A stretch of DNA of 64,000 bases from JBEEOW01 sp041191405 (GTDB taxonomy: Bacteria; Bacteroidota; Bacteroidia; Cytophagales; UBA9547), in NCBI GenBank assembly GCA_041191405.1, contig JBEEOW010000003.1:1-64000 (forward strand). The letters run 5' to 3'. How positions within the stretch are numbered: the stretch's first letter is position 1; each line of letters opens with the position of its first letter. The notes beneath the pieces are model-generated. The model had not been told where the DNA came from, made no database searches, and saw only the letters and a list, made by a program, of their open reading frames with translations. The position numbers were made by a program, and so were the translations under genes. Shown piece after piece: positions 1 to 7,752 of the stretch.

Positions 1-56
1 AATCTAAAAAAATAGTTAAAGGTTACGTAAGTATCTTTAGAGATAATGCTCAATAA
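1..56 (+). CDS. C-terminal tail of a protein, probably a T9SS type-B sorting-domain cargo (partial)
   Basis: Reading frame 3 is open from the window edge and ends in TAA at 54-56. The last residues read KGYVSIFR followed by DNAQ. Gliding-motility-type (type B, CHU_C) C-terminal sorting domains usually finish with a glycine, a short beta strand and an arginine, for example KGxVTLIR, and such cargo genes very often sit directly upstream of a PorP/SprF gene, as here. Only 17 residues are visible, so the identification is an inference from this tail and the neighbour. A hairpin follows the stop. Confidence 0.4.
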   Translation, partial: SKKIVKGYVSIFRDNAQ

Positions 57-63
57 ATATTAT

Positions 64-106
64 TTATTACAATAAGGAGTATTTTTAGTACTCCTTATCG
101 TAATAA
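64..106 (+). terminator. Long inverted repeat, probable terminator
   Basis: Arms 64-81 and 89-106 are complementary except for one mismatch at 71/99; the inner ten pairs (72-81 with 89-98) are perfect around a T-rich loop. It lies eight bases past the stop of the partial upstream gene and before the PorP promoter. There is no strong T run after the stem, so it may act as a bidirectional or processing hairpin. Confidence 0.55.
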
Positions 107-147
107 ATAAATATTGATAAATTGTGTATTTATTAAAATCAATATGT

Positions 148-155
148 TAAATTTG
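148..155 (+). promoter_or_regulatory. Probable -7 element TAAATTTG of the porP/sprF gene
   Basis: It matches the Bacteroidota -7 consensus TAnnTTTG and would place the transcript start near 162, about 30 bases before the ATG at 194. The nearest upstream TTG (122-124) is 23 bases away, a little longer than usual. Confidence 0.4.
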
Positions 156-193
156 TCACATTCTAAATAATTTATATTAATTCAATAATTAAT

Positions 194-1111
194 ATGAAAA
201 AACTAATACACACAGCTCTTGCAATTTTAGCTACTTCAATAGCAGCTTATGCACAGCATCCACTGTACAGTCAGTACATGTTTGCTCCATATATTATAAA
301 TCCAGCAGTTGCTGGTATTTCAAACCACGTAGAGATTACGGCTGGTTATCGAAATCAATGGGTTAGCTTTGAAGGTGCGCCTACTACTTATTGGCTTTCT
401 GCTCATGGTCCATTGGATATGAGAAGAGCAAGATATAATAGTAAGGATTTTAATCACTCTGCGGCTGGTGCTATATTGTTTGTTGATCAATATGGTCCAA
501 TTCAAGAATTAGGTTTCAATGCATCTTATACCTACCATATTGCTTTAAGTAAAGAATACAAAATGTCACTTGGTGGTTCTTTAGGTTTTAGACAATATGC
601 ATTTGATAGAGGTAAAATTACTACATGGGATAATGATGATATTATTACTGCATTAAAAACAAAGTACACATCTGATGGTCAGTTAGGTACTTGGATTTAT
701 GGTAAAAATCTTTATTTCGGAGCATCTGGGGTTAATTTATTGTCTTTTTCTGATTATGCTTATAATAATTATTTTGCAATGGCAGGATACAGATATCAAG
801 CTAACAGAACTTTGGAAGTATTACCATCTATGTTAATGAGATATAGTAGAACTGTAGACCCTCAATTTGACTTTAACTGTAAATTACGTTTTGCTGATAA
901 TGCAGGAGATAAAGTTTGGGGTGGTTTATCTTTCAGAACAAATAGAACATTTGTTTTAATGGCTGGTTTAAAATTGAAAAATTTACTTTCGGTTGGTTAT
1001 GCTTATGATACTCCTTGGAACTACGTTCAAAACTTCCAATCAGCATCGCATGAGATATTTGTACAATACGAAATTAGAAATCCAAAAGTAACTTGTCCTG
1101 AGTTCTGGTAA
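194..1111 (+). CDS. PorP/SprF family type IX secretion system membrane protein
   Basis: A 305-residue protein with a signal peptide (first ~20 residues, ending AYAQ) and the family opening HPLYSQYMFAPYIINPAVAG. The rest is a beta-rich sequence typical of outer-membrane PorP/SprF proteins. Members of this family sit in the outer membrane and act with the type IX secretion system, some being dedicated to one adhesin encoded beside them (SprF with SprB). The upstream partial gene has a tail consistent with a type-B sorting domain, which suggests that this copy serves that cargo. Several paralogs are usual in Bacteroidota, so this need not be the core PorP. Length is normal for the family. Confidence 0.88.
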   Translation: MKKLIHTALAILATSIAAYAQHPLYSQYMFAPYIINPAVAGISNHVEITAGYRNQWVSFEGAPTTYWLSAHGPLDMRRARYNSKDFNHSAAGAILFVDQYGPIQELGFNASYTYHIALSKEYKMSLGGSLGFRQYAFDRGKITTWDNDDIITALKTKYTSDGQLGTWIYGKNLYFGASGVNLLSFSDYAYNNYFAMAGYRYQANRTLEVLPSMLMRYSRTVDPQFDFNCKLRFADNAGDKVWGGLSFRTNRTFVLMAGLKLKNLLSVGYAYDTPWNYVQNFQSASHEIFVQYEIRNPKVTCPEFW

Positions 1112-1130
1112 AATTTAATAATTATAATTG

Positions 1131-1166
1131 AAAGCCTGTTGATTTTAAATTGACAGGCTTTTTTGT
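1131..1166 (+). terminator. Rho-independent terminator after porP/sprF
   Basis: Nine-base arms 1131-1139 and 1153-1161 are perfectly complementary, and the second arm runs into six T residues. Confidence 0.85.
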
Positions 1167-1259
1167 TTTTATGTTATTTTCAATCATTTTCAAAGTTATT
1201 ATTATTTAAATTTGAGTTATATTGCATATTGATTCTATTACAATAAGCTTTAAAATATA

Positions 1260-2117
1260 ATGATAGCAATAGCGGATAGCGGAACCACTAAAGCAACGTG
1301 GTTATTTATTGATAATGCAGGGAAAACCTATATTCATAAAACAACAGGTTTTAATCCATACTTTCAATCTTCTGAAAATATTTTAGAAAGTATTAAGGCT
1401 GAATTATTACCTAAACTCACTTTTAATGACACTATCCATAAAGTAGTATTTTATGGGGCTGGTTGTGAGCAAACAGCAAAAAAAGAAGTGGTTGCATCTG
1501 CTTTAAAACAAGCTTTTGACGAAGCTAAAATTGAAGTTCAACATGATTTATTAGCAGCCGCTCGTGCATTATTAGGTACAAATGCAGGGATTGCTTGTAT
1601 TGCAGGAACAGGCTCAAATACATGTTTTTATGATGGTAAAAACATTGTTCAAAATGTTCAGTCTCTTGGTTTATTTATGGGAGACGAAGGTTCAGGAGGA
1701 TATAAAGGTAAACTTTTATTGAAAGCTTATACTCGCTTGGCATTGCCTCAGCATTTACATGAAAAATTTGAAGCAAAATATACAGACCGTACAGCTGATA
1801 TTTTAGATAACGTATATACAAAACCATTCCCAAGTAGATATATGGCTTCATTTATGCCATTTATTCTTGAAAACATTGAAGAGCCATTTATTCAACAATT
1901 GGTTTATCAAAGTTTTGCAGACCAATTTGATAATTGTATTTCAAGATATGCTAACCATAAAGAAGTAGAAATTGGCTTTGTGGGTTCTGTAGCGTATTTA
2001 TTAAGAGGAATTTTAGCAAAAGTATTGCAAGATAAAGGTGCAAAACTTGGGGCTGTAGTTCGTGATCCAATTGAAGGTTTGGCTGAATATCATGTACTTA
2101 ATGGATTATTAGACTAA
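1260..2117 (+). CDS. BadF/BadG-family sugar kinase (N-acetylglucosamine / N-acetylmuramic acid kinase type)
   Basis: A 285-residue ASKHA-fold kinase. Residues 5-11 (ADSGTTK) form the first phosphate loop, D96 in QHDLLAA fits the catalytic aspartate, 114-120 (IAGTGSN) the second phosphate loop, and 141-147 (GDEGSGG) the adenosine region typical of N-acetylhexosamine kinases. The stop codon overlaps the start of murQ by one base (TAATG), so the two are translationally coupled. Known BadF-family MurK enzymes phosphorylate MurNAc and GlcNAc to the 6-phosphates, and MurQ then cleaves MurNAc-6-phosphate; the pairing therefore points to cytoplasmic peptidoglycan sugar salvage. Substrate preference cannot be read from the sequence. 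No sugar transporter is adjacent. Confidence 0.82.
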   Translation: MIAIADSGTTKATWLFIDNAGKTYIHKTTGFNPYFQSSENILESIKAELLPKLTFNDTIHKVVFYGAGCEQTAKKEVVASALKQAFDEAKIEVQHDLLAAARALLGTNAGIACIAGTGSNTCFYDGKNIVQNVQSLGLFMGDEGSGGYKGKLLLKAYTRLALPQHLHEKFEAKYTDRTADILDNVYTKPFPSRYMASFMPFILENIEEPFIQQLVYQSFADQFDNCISRYANHKEVEIGFVGSVAYLLRGILAKVLQDKGAKLGAVVRDPIEGLAEYHVLNGLLD

Positions 2118-2923
2118 TGCAACTAAGTACTGAACAAAATTCAAATCATGAGCAACTGGATACACTTTCAGTTGCTCAACTTTTAAAGGGCATTAATGAG
2201 GAAGATCAAACTGTACCTCATGCCATTGCTAAAGTATTACCTCAAATTGAAACAGTCGTAAACAATGTAGTTGCTAGAATGAGAGCTGGTGGCAGATTGT
2301 TTTATATTGGTGCTGGCACTAGTGGTCGCTTGGGAGTTGTTGATGCATCAGAGTGTCCACCAACATTTGGTGTACCATTTGATTTAGTAGTTGGAATTAT
2401 TGCTGGTGGAGATACAGCAATTAGAAAAGCTGTTGAAAATGCCGAAGATAGCACTACGCAAGCTTGGTTAGATTTACAAGCTGAGGGTATAACTGCTAAA
2501 GATTGTGTAATTGGTATAGCTGCTTCTGGCAGAACACCTTACGTAATTGAAGGTGTTAAAAAAGCTAAATCTGAAGGAATTTATACAGCATGTGTTTGTT
2601 GTAATGCTAATTCATTAGTTGGCGCCGAAGTTGATGATGCTATTGAAGTGGTAGTTGGGCCTGAATTTATTACAGGAAGTACTAGAATGAAAGCTGGTAC
2701 AGCGCAGAAATTAGTTTTAAACATGATTTCAACCACTGTAATGATTCAACTTGGAAGAGTAAAAGGAAACAAAATGGTTCACATGCAATTAACTAATTAT
2801 AAATTAGTGCAAAGAGCTATAAAAATGATTCAAGACGAAATTCCAAGTTTAAATCATGAACAAGCTCATGAACTTTTGTTAAAATATGGTTCGGTAGCTG
2901 AAGTTTTTAGAATAATGAAGTAA
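2117..2923 (+). CDS. murQ: N-acetylmuramic acid 6-phosphate etherase
   Basis: A 268-residue SIS-domain protein. It carries the MurQ signature GAGTSGRLG at 65-73 followed by VDASECPPTFG; E79 and E110 occupy the positions of the two glutamates needed for catalysis in the E. coli enzyme (same 31-residue spacing). A second SIS segment, TGSTRMKAGTAQKLVLN, follows near residue 190. The enzyme removes the lactyl ether from MurNAc-6-phosphate to give GlcNAc-6-phosphate and D-lactate in the cytoplasm. It overlaps the upstream kinase gene by one base, which supports a joint recycling operon. It is slightly shorter than the E. coli enzyme (298) but complete. Confidence 0.93.
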   Translation: MQLSTEQNSNHEQLDTLSVAQLLKGINEEDQTVPHAIAKVLPQIETVVNNVVARMRAGGRLFYIGAGTSGRLGVVDASECPPTFGVPFDLVVGIIAGGDTAIRKAVENAEDSTTQAWLDLQAEGITAKDCVIGIAASGRTPYVIEGVKKAKSEGIYTACVCCNANSLVGAEVDDAIEVVVGPEFITGSTRMKAGTAQKLVLNMISTTVMIQLGRVKGNKMVHMQLTNYKLVQRAIKMIQDEIPSLNHEQAHELLLKYGSVAEVFRIMK

Positions 2924-2945
2924 TTGTATTTACAGTTACTTCATT
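2914..2945. terminator. Hairpin between convergent murQ and tonB-like genes
   Basis: Ten-base perfect arms 2914-2923 and 2936-2945; the left arm contains the murQ stop. There are no strong T runs, so it is a weak bidirectional terminator at best. Confidence 0.45.
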
Positions 2946-2962
2946 TCAATTTTAATATACTT

Positions 2963-3811
2963 TTAAAAACTGGCTGGAGGCGGTGCGTGAATAATAACTG
3001 GCACTAGTTTTCTGATTTTTATACCTGAATTAGTTTTTAATTCATCATTAAACCAACCTTTATATTCTTTTGCTACTCTTAATACTTCTTGGTTGTAATC
3101 TGTTCTAACGCCTTTAACTACTTCAATATCTGATAGTGAACCATCTTCATTGATCAGAATTTTTAAGTTTATTGTACAATCATATTCAATGGGAGGTTTT
3201 TGGTATCTAAAATTTTGTTGGATGTAAGCCATAAATTCTTTCATACCACCTTTTCTATTCACCATCATGCTTGTACCGCTACCTTTTTTAGTAGTATCGG
3301 TACCTTGTTTTGCTAATTTTTGTGCAGCAGCATCTAATGAATCTTTTAAAGCTTTTGCAGTTGCATCTGCTTTTTGAATACTATCAAGTTTGGCAGCTTG
3401 TTGGGCAGGTGTTAACTCTAAATTTGGATTTGTAGGGTCAGGTTGTTTTACTTCCTCTTTTTTGGGTTCGTCAGTAGTTGTTTCGTCTGGTTTTTCTGTC
3501 TCCTCTATTTTATCTTTAACTTCCTCTTCTTTTGTTTTAGGTAAATCATCAGGAATGTCATTTTCGTCCATTCTCAAATCAAAGCCTTCGTATTTTTCAA
3601 GATTTATTTTTTCTTCAGGATCAATAGTAGATTTGTAATATATCAATAATCCTGTAGGTAAGATGATTGCTAAAAATAAAATTGGAATAAGTGCAATTAA
3701 TAATCTACGATTGTAGTTTTTGCGTAATTCGTAGGCTCCATAAAGCTTATTGCGATACTCAAAAATTATCTCGTCGAGATTAGAATAATATGTTTGTATT
3801 TTTTTTAGCAC
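2963..3811 (-). CDS. TonB-family energy transducer protein
   Basis: A 282-residue protein. Residues 19-35 (EYRNKLYGAYELRKNYN) form the cytoplasmic opening common to Bacteroidota TonB proteins; one transmembrane segment follows at about 39-61. The middle (70-180) is rich in Pro, Glu, Lys and Thr, as expected of the periplasm-spanning linker. Residues ~190-282 form the TonB C-terminal domain that contacts outer-membrane receptors. The start codon is GTG at 3811: an in-frame stop lies immediately upstream and no earlier Met codon is available. A TATATTTG box at 3835-3828 on the same strand places the transcript start about ten bases ahead of it. No exbB/exbD is adjacent, so its motor partners must be elsewhere. 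Confidence 0.85.
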   Translation of the reverse strand: MLKKIQTYYSNLDEIIFEYRNKLYGAYELRKNYNRRLLIALIPILFLAIILPTGLLIYYKSTIDPEEKINLEKYEGFDLRMDENDIPDDLPKTKEEEVKDKIEETEKPDETTTDEPKKEEVKQPDPTNPNLELTPAQQAAKLDSIQKADATAKALKDSLDAAAQKLAKQGTDTTKKGSGTSMMVNRKGGMKEFMAYIQQNFRYQKPPIEYDCTINLKILINEDGSLSDIEVVKGVRTDYNQEVLRVAKEYKGWFNDELKTNSGIKIRKLVPVIIHAPPPASF

Positions 3812-3827
3812 TTATTAAAATTACCTT

Positions 3828-3859
3828 CAAATATATAGTAAGATTTTGATATTTCTCAA
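3828..3859 (-). promoter_or_regulatory. Promoter of the tonB-like gene
   Basis: On the minus strand, TTG at 3859-3857, a 21-base spacer and TATATTTG at 3835-3828 fit the Bacteroidota primary sigma-factor consensus. The leader before the GTG start would be only about ten bases. Confidence 0.6.
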
Positions 3860-3904
3860 ATCAAAATTTTATTTTTTTGTTCAATTGCAAACTTGGCATT
3901 ATAA

Positions 3905-3937
3905 CAAAAAAGCCTACGCAGTTATTGCATAGGCTTT
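3905..3937 (-). terminator. Terminator of ppa
   Basis: Arms 3909-3920 and 3926-3937 pair with one mismatch. On the minus strand the stem is followed by a run of U residues (A run 3905-3910 on the plus strand). Confidence 0.75.
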
Positions 3938-3960
3938 ATACTTATTATTTGGTAAATAAG

Positions 3961-4500
3961 TTATTTTTTGAAAGTTTCGTTGTAAAGAACGATAGAATCG
4001 TTAACAATTTTCATTGCTTCTTCTCTACCGAAGAAATCTTCAACAACAACTTCTTTTTTCTCTAATTTTTTGTAATCTTCAAAGAAACGACGCATTTCAA
4101 GAATTGTATGTGGAGGCAATTCAGAAATATCGTTGATATAGTTTACTGATTGGTCGTTTTTAGCAACTGCGATAATTTTATCATCAGCCTCGCCACCATC
4201 AATCATTTTCATTACACCAATAACTTTTGCTTCAATTAAGCACATTGGTTGTACGTCAACAGAGCAAATTACAAGGATATCCAATGGATCGTGGTCATCA
4301 CAATAAGTTTGTGGAATAAAACCATAATTTGCAGGATAGTGTACCGCTGAAAATAAAACTCTATCTAATATTAATAAGCCACTTTCTTTATCAAGTTCGT
4401 ATTTTGCTTTGCTACCTTTTGGAATTTCAATGATTGCATTTACCACTTCTGGTGATTCGCTACCGTATGATACAGAATGCCAAGGACTAAATTTTTCCAT
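3961..4500 (-). CDS. ppa: Inorganic pyrophosphatase, family I
   Basis: A 179-residue soluble pyrophosphatase. It contains EIPKGSKAKYE near residue 25, YPANYGFIPQT at 55-65 and the metal-binding signature D69-H-D71-PL-D74. The enzyme hydrolyses pyrophosphate to two phosphates in the cytoplasm and so pulls biosynthetic reactions forward. The length agrees with bacterial hexameric family I enzymes. It is a single-gene unit with its own terminator. The ATG at 4500 is the only plausible start before the conserved core. Confidence 0.95.
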   Translation of the reverse strand: MEKFSPWHSVSYGSESPEVVNAIIEIPKGSKAKYELDKESGLLILDRVLFSAVHYPANYGFIPQTYCDDHDPLDILVICSVDVQPMCLIEAKVIGVMKMIDGGEADDKIIAVAKNDQSVNYINDISELPPHTILEMRRFFEDYKKLEKKEVVVEDFFGREEAMKIVNDSIVLYNETFKK

Positions 4501-4692
4501 TCTCGTTTAAATTAATGATCAAACTCTATTGTAAATAATATATTATTATAGTTTGTAAAGCTAGTAAAAATTATTGTTGTGTAAATGTATTTTTAGGTTT
4601 ATTTTGAGTTTAAGTGTTATTAAAGTTGTTTGTTTATTCTTTATATTCATTTTGTTAATTTTGTTTTATAAACTTTATCATTCGTATTTGGT

Positions 4693-4700
4693 TAAGTTTG
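4693..4700 (+). promoter_or_regulatory. -7 element TAAGTTTG of the alcohol dehydrogenase gene
   Basis: It fits TAnnTTTG. Transcription would begin near 4707, leaving almost no leader for the ATG at 4711 but 25 bases for the ATG at 4732, which supports the latter start. No TTG is found at the usual distance. Confidence 0.45.
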
Positions 4701-4731
4701 TATATCCTTAATGATATTTAATTTATTAATT

Positions 4732-5919
4732 ATGTTAGATTTCGAATTTAAAAATCCAACCAAAATTATATTTGGTAAAAATAAAATTGCTTCTCTTTCT
4801 AAAGAAATTCCTGCAAATGCAAAAGTGCTTTTGCTTTATGGTGGAGGAAGTATTAAAAAGAATGGTATTTATGAGCAGGTTAAAAATGCTTTGTCAAATT
4901 TTGAAGTTATTGAATTTGGTGGAATTCCTGCTAATCCAGAATATGCGGTTTTGCTTGATGCGTTGAAAATAATTAAAGAACAAAATATTACTTTTTTATT
5001 GGCTGTTGGTGGAGGTTCGGTTATAGATGGAACTAAATTTTTATCTTCTGCAGCTTTATATAAAGGTGAAGAACCTTGGGATATTTTATCAAAATCAATA
5101 AGAACAGAAGTTGGATTACCTTTTGGGACAGTTTTGACATTGCCTGCTACAGGTTCTGAAATGAATTCAGGCGCAGTAATAACTAGAGCTGAGGTACAAC
5201 AAAAATTGGGTATGGGCGGACCTGGTTTATTTCCACAATTTTCAATTCTTGATCCGCAAGTAATTGCATCAATTCCTCATAATCAATTGGCAAATGGAAT
5301 TGTTGATGCATTTACACATGTGTTAGAACAATATGTTACTTATCCTGCAGGAGCAAAATTGCAAGACAGAATAGCTGAAGGTATTCTTCAAACATTAATT
5401 GAAATTGCACCTAGAATAATGCAAAATCCTACTGATTATGAGGCTGCAAGTAATTTTATGTGGTCGTGTACTATGGCATTAAACGGCTTAATTCAAAAAG
5501 GAGTACCTACTGATTGGTCAATTCATGCAATTGGACATGAGTTAACTGCGCTTTTTGGTATTGACCATGCCCGTACATTGGCAATAGTTTGCCCAAGTTT
5601 GTACAGATATAAATTTGAAAACAAAAAAGAAAAATTAGCTCAAATGGCAGAACGTGTTTGGGGAATACAAACAGGCTCGGTTGATGAAAAAGCAAAATTG
5701 GCAATTAATCATACTGAAAACTTTTTTAGAAGTTTGGGTATTGGAACTTATTTAAAATATTATGTAAAAGATACAGATGGAGTTTCTAAACTAATTGCTG
5801 ATAGATTAAAAGAAAGAGGTTGGGTAGCTTTAGGTGAGAAAAGAGATATTACTCCAAATGATGTTGAGAAAATTATTGAATTAAGTTTACATGGTGCAGA
5901 GGAGTTGGTGTTGAAGTAG
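4732..5919 (+). CDS. Iron-containing alcohol dehydrogenase (YqhD / butanol dehydrogenase type)
   Basis: A 395-residue group III dehydrogenase when read from the ATG at 4732; an in-frame ATG at 4711 adds seven residues that the promoter position argues against. It shows the dinucleotide loops GGGS (38-41) and GGGSVIDGTKF (93-103). D192, H196, H265 and H279 match the spacing of the iron ligands of E. coli YqhD (194, 198, 267, 281). Enzymes of this subgroup reduce a range of aldehydes with NADPH and often serve in aldehyde detoxification or fermentation. It stands alone, and its stop is followed directly by a repeat tract. Confidence 0.9.
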   Translation: MLDFEFKNPTKIIFGKNKIASLSKEIPANAKVLLLYGGGSIKKNGIYEQVKNALSNFEVIEFGGIPANPEYAVLLDALKIIKEQNITFLLAVGGGSVIDGTKFLSSAALYKGEEPWDILSKSIRTEVGLPFGTVLTLPATGSEMNSGAVITRAEVQQKLGMGGPGLFPQFSILDPQVIASIPHNQLANGIVDAFTHVLEQYVTYPAGAKLQDRIAEGILQTLIEIAPRIMQNPTDYEAASNFMWSCTMALNGLIQKGVPTDWSIHAIGHELTALFGIDHARTLAIVCPSLYRYKFENKKEKLAQMAERVWGIQTGSVDEKAKLAINHTENFFRSLGIGTYLKYYVKDTDGVSKLIADRLKERGWVALGEKRDITPNDVEKIIELSLHGAEELVLK

Positions 5920-5967
5920 TAAGGGATGAGTAAGGGTTAAGAGTTGAGTGTTCAGAGTTAAGAGTTT
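5919..5967. repeat. C-poor degenerate repeat tract (GAGTTAAGAG family)
   Basis: Directly after the adh stop the sequence repeats variants of GGGTTAAGAGTTGAG with almost no C. It corresponds to the C-poor half of the two-part tracts seen elsewhere in the window; the G-poor partner half is absent here. Confidence 0.6.
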
Positions 5968-6028
5968 TTGTTAATTATAAAGGTAGTTTACAAAACAATG
6001 CGTTGAAACCCTAGGAATCACATCTTTG

Positions 6029-6073
6029 GTAACATTTTGCATTTTTGTAAATCAATAATTTTCAAAATGTTAC
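6029..6073. repeat. Inverted repeat with 11-base perfect arms
   Basis: Arms 6029-6039 (GTAACATTTTG) and 6063-6073 are perfectly complementary around a 23-base AT-rich loop. It lies between the adh repeat tract and the tRNA-Leu promoter; the rest of this spacer shows no gene. Confidence 0.5.
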
Positions 6074-6115
6074 TTATTATTTCTGAAATTATGATAAAAT
6101 AATTTTGTCATAGTA

Positions 6116-6145
6116 TTGTATTTATAAAAACTTGTCTTACCTTTG
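6116..6145 (+). promoter_or_regulatory. Promoter of tRNA-Leu
   Basis: TTG at 6116-6118, a 19-base spacer and TACCTTTG at 6138-6145 match the Bacteroidota consensus. The same -7 box precedes the tRNA-fMet genes. Confidence 0.75.
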
Positions 6146-6156
6146 TATTCTCTTAA

Positions 6157-6238
6157 GCGGGTGTGGCGAAATTGGTAGACGCACTAGACTTAGGATCTAG
6201 CGCTGCGAGGCATGGGGGTTCGAGTCCCTCCACCCGCA
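6157..6238 (+). tRNA. tRNA-Leu (anticodon UAG)
   Basis: Acceptor arms GCGGGTG (6157-6163) and CACCCGC (6231-6237) pair fully. The anticodon stem CTAGA/TCTAG encloses the loop CTTAGGA with anticodon TAG. A short variable arm stem and the T arm GGGGGTTCGAGTCCCTC follow. The 3' CCA is not encoded. Confidence 0.95.
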
Positions 6239-6247
6239 CACAAACAT

Positions 6248-6292
6248 AAAAAGTTAATAATTAAGTGACAGCTTAGTTGTTAACTTTTTTTT
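6248..6292 (+). terminator. Terminator after tRNA-Leu
   Basis: Arms AAAAAGTTAA (6248-6257) and TTAACTTTTT (6280-6289) pair perfectly and the stem is followed by further T residues. Confidence 0.7.
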
Positions 6293-6336
6293 GTTTTTAC
6301 TTATTAGGTGTTTTAAAGAAATAATATTAAATCTTA

Positions 6337-7677
6337 ATGGAAACTATATTCAATAAGAAAGATGCAGTTAATGCTTCTTTAGTAATTAAAATCGGACCTG
6401 TTGATTATCAGGCAAGTGTTGATACTCAATTAAAACAATATGCTCAAAAAGCAGCTGTTAAAGGTTTCAGACCAGGTAAAACTCCTACATCTTTTGTTAA
6501 AAAAGTACACGGTAAAAATATTTTGATTCAAGAGATTACTAGATTAGTAGCTAATGAAGTTAATAACTATATCAAAAATAATAAACTTAAAGTATTAGGT
6601 GAGCCAATTCCAGACCAAGATACTTTAAATCAAAAATGGGATAACCAAACTGATTTTGAATTCTCTTACAAAATTGGTTTAGCTCCAGAGTTTGAAATCC
6701 CAACTGATGTTGCATTAACTAGTTATAATATTGCTGTAAGTGACTCAGTTGTAAATGATGCTTTAGCAAGTATTAAACAACAATTTGCTGAAATGGAAGA
6801 TGTTGATTCAGCTGAAAAAGGAGATATTTTAGTTGGTGATGTTACTAAAGAAGGTGTTGAAGTTGTTACTGCAACTTTATTACCTTTAGCAAAAGTTGCT
6901 GAAAGTCAATTAAGTAAATTTTTAGGATTAAAAGTTGGCGATAAAGTAACTTTTGATGTAAACGAAGTTTTAGGAAATGAGCAAGCTACCTTGGCTGCAT
7001 TCCTTGGTAAAAATAGCGAAGACGAATCTACTTTCACAGGTACTTATACTTTAGAAATCAACAATGTTCGTCGTCAAGGTGAATTAGAGTTTGATCAAGA
7101 ATTGTTCGACAAAGTGTTAGGTGCTGGTGTAGCAACTACTAAAGAAGAATTTATTGCAAAAATTAAAGAAGTAATTGGCGACAACTACAAAAGAGAATCT
7201 AAAAATACTTTAAGTAGAGATATCCAAAAAACTTTAATTGATAAAGCTAAAATTGATTTGCCCAATGATTTCTTGAAAGAGTGGTTATTTGCAGCAAACC
7301 AAGGTAAAATTTCAAAAGAGCAAATTGAAATGGAATATGATTACTATGCTAAAGAATTAAAATGGAATTTAATTCAAAGCAAAGTAGCAAAAGATTTAGA
7401 AGTTAAAATTAGTGACGAAGAAATTTTAGAGCAAGCTAAAGTAAGTATCATGAGCCAATTTGGCGGTATGCAGCTTGATGAAAAAATGAACGAATTAATC
7501 ACTAATTGGGCTCAAAACTTCTTAAAAGAAGAAGACGGAAAAAATTATTATAAAATTGCTGACCAAATTTTGTACTCAAAAGTAATTGAACACTTCAGTA
7601 CTACATTAAAAATCAGTGAGAAAAATGTTACAGCTGACCAATTTCAAGAAATTTTGAAAGAAGAAGTTGCAAACTAA
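6337..7677 (+). CDS. tig: Trigger factor, ribosome-associated chaperone
   Basis: A 446-residue protein. The N-terminal ribosome-binding domain carries the signature GFRPGKTP at 43-50. A divergent FKBP-like peptidyl-prolyl isomerase region lies around 155-250, ending TGTYTLEINNVRRQ, and a long helical C-terminal chaperone domain follows. The protein sits at the ribosomal exit tunnel and shields nascent chains. It is followed by clpP and clpX in the order commonly conserved in bacteria, but a terminator and a new promoter separate it from clpP. Confidence 0.93.
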   Translation: METIFNKKDAVNASLVIKIGPVDYQASVDTQLKQYAQKAAVKGFRPGKTPTSFVKKVHGKNILIQEITRLVANEVNNYIKNNKLKVLGEPIPDQDTLNQKWDNQTDFEFSYKIGLAPEFEIPTDVALTSYNIAVSDSVVNDALASIKQQFAEMEDVDSAEKGDILVGDVTKEGVEVVTATLLPLAKVAESQLSKFLGLKVGDKVTFDVNEVLGNEQATLAAFLGKNSEDESTFTGTYTLEINNVRRQGELEFDQELFDKVLGAGVATTKEEFIAKIKEVIGDNYKRESKNTLSRDIQKTLIDKAKIDLPNDFLKEWLFAANQGKISKEQIEMEYDYYAKELKWNLIQSKVAKDLEVKISDEEILEQAKVSIMSQFGGMQLDEKMNELITNWAQNFLKEEDGKNYYKIADQILYSKVIEHFSTTLKISEKNVTADQFQEILKEEVAN

Positions 7678-7684
7678 AATTTTA

Positions 7685-7714
7685 AAAAAAGCCCTTTGAA
7701 AGAAGGGCTTTTTT
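7685..7714 (+). terminator. Terminator after tig
   Basis: Twelve-base perfect arms 7685-7696 and 7703-7714 with a T run in the second arm. The clpP -33 TTG starts at the last base of the left arm and lies mainly in the loop. Confidence 0.85.
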
Positions 7715-7724
7715 ATTAGCTTTG
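7696..7724 (+). promoter_or_regulatory. Promoter of clpP overlapping the tig terminator
   Basis: TTG at 7696-7698, an 18-base spacer and TAGCTTTG at 7717-7724 fit the Bacteroidota consensus. The start would fall near 7731, about 22 bases before the clpP ATG. Confidence 0.55.
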
Positions 7725-7752
7725 TTTTTATAAAATTTAGACGCTATTATTT

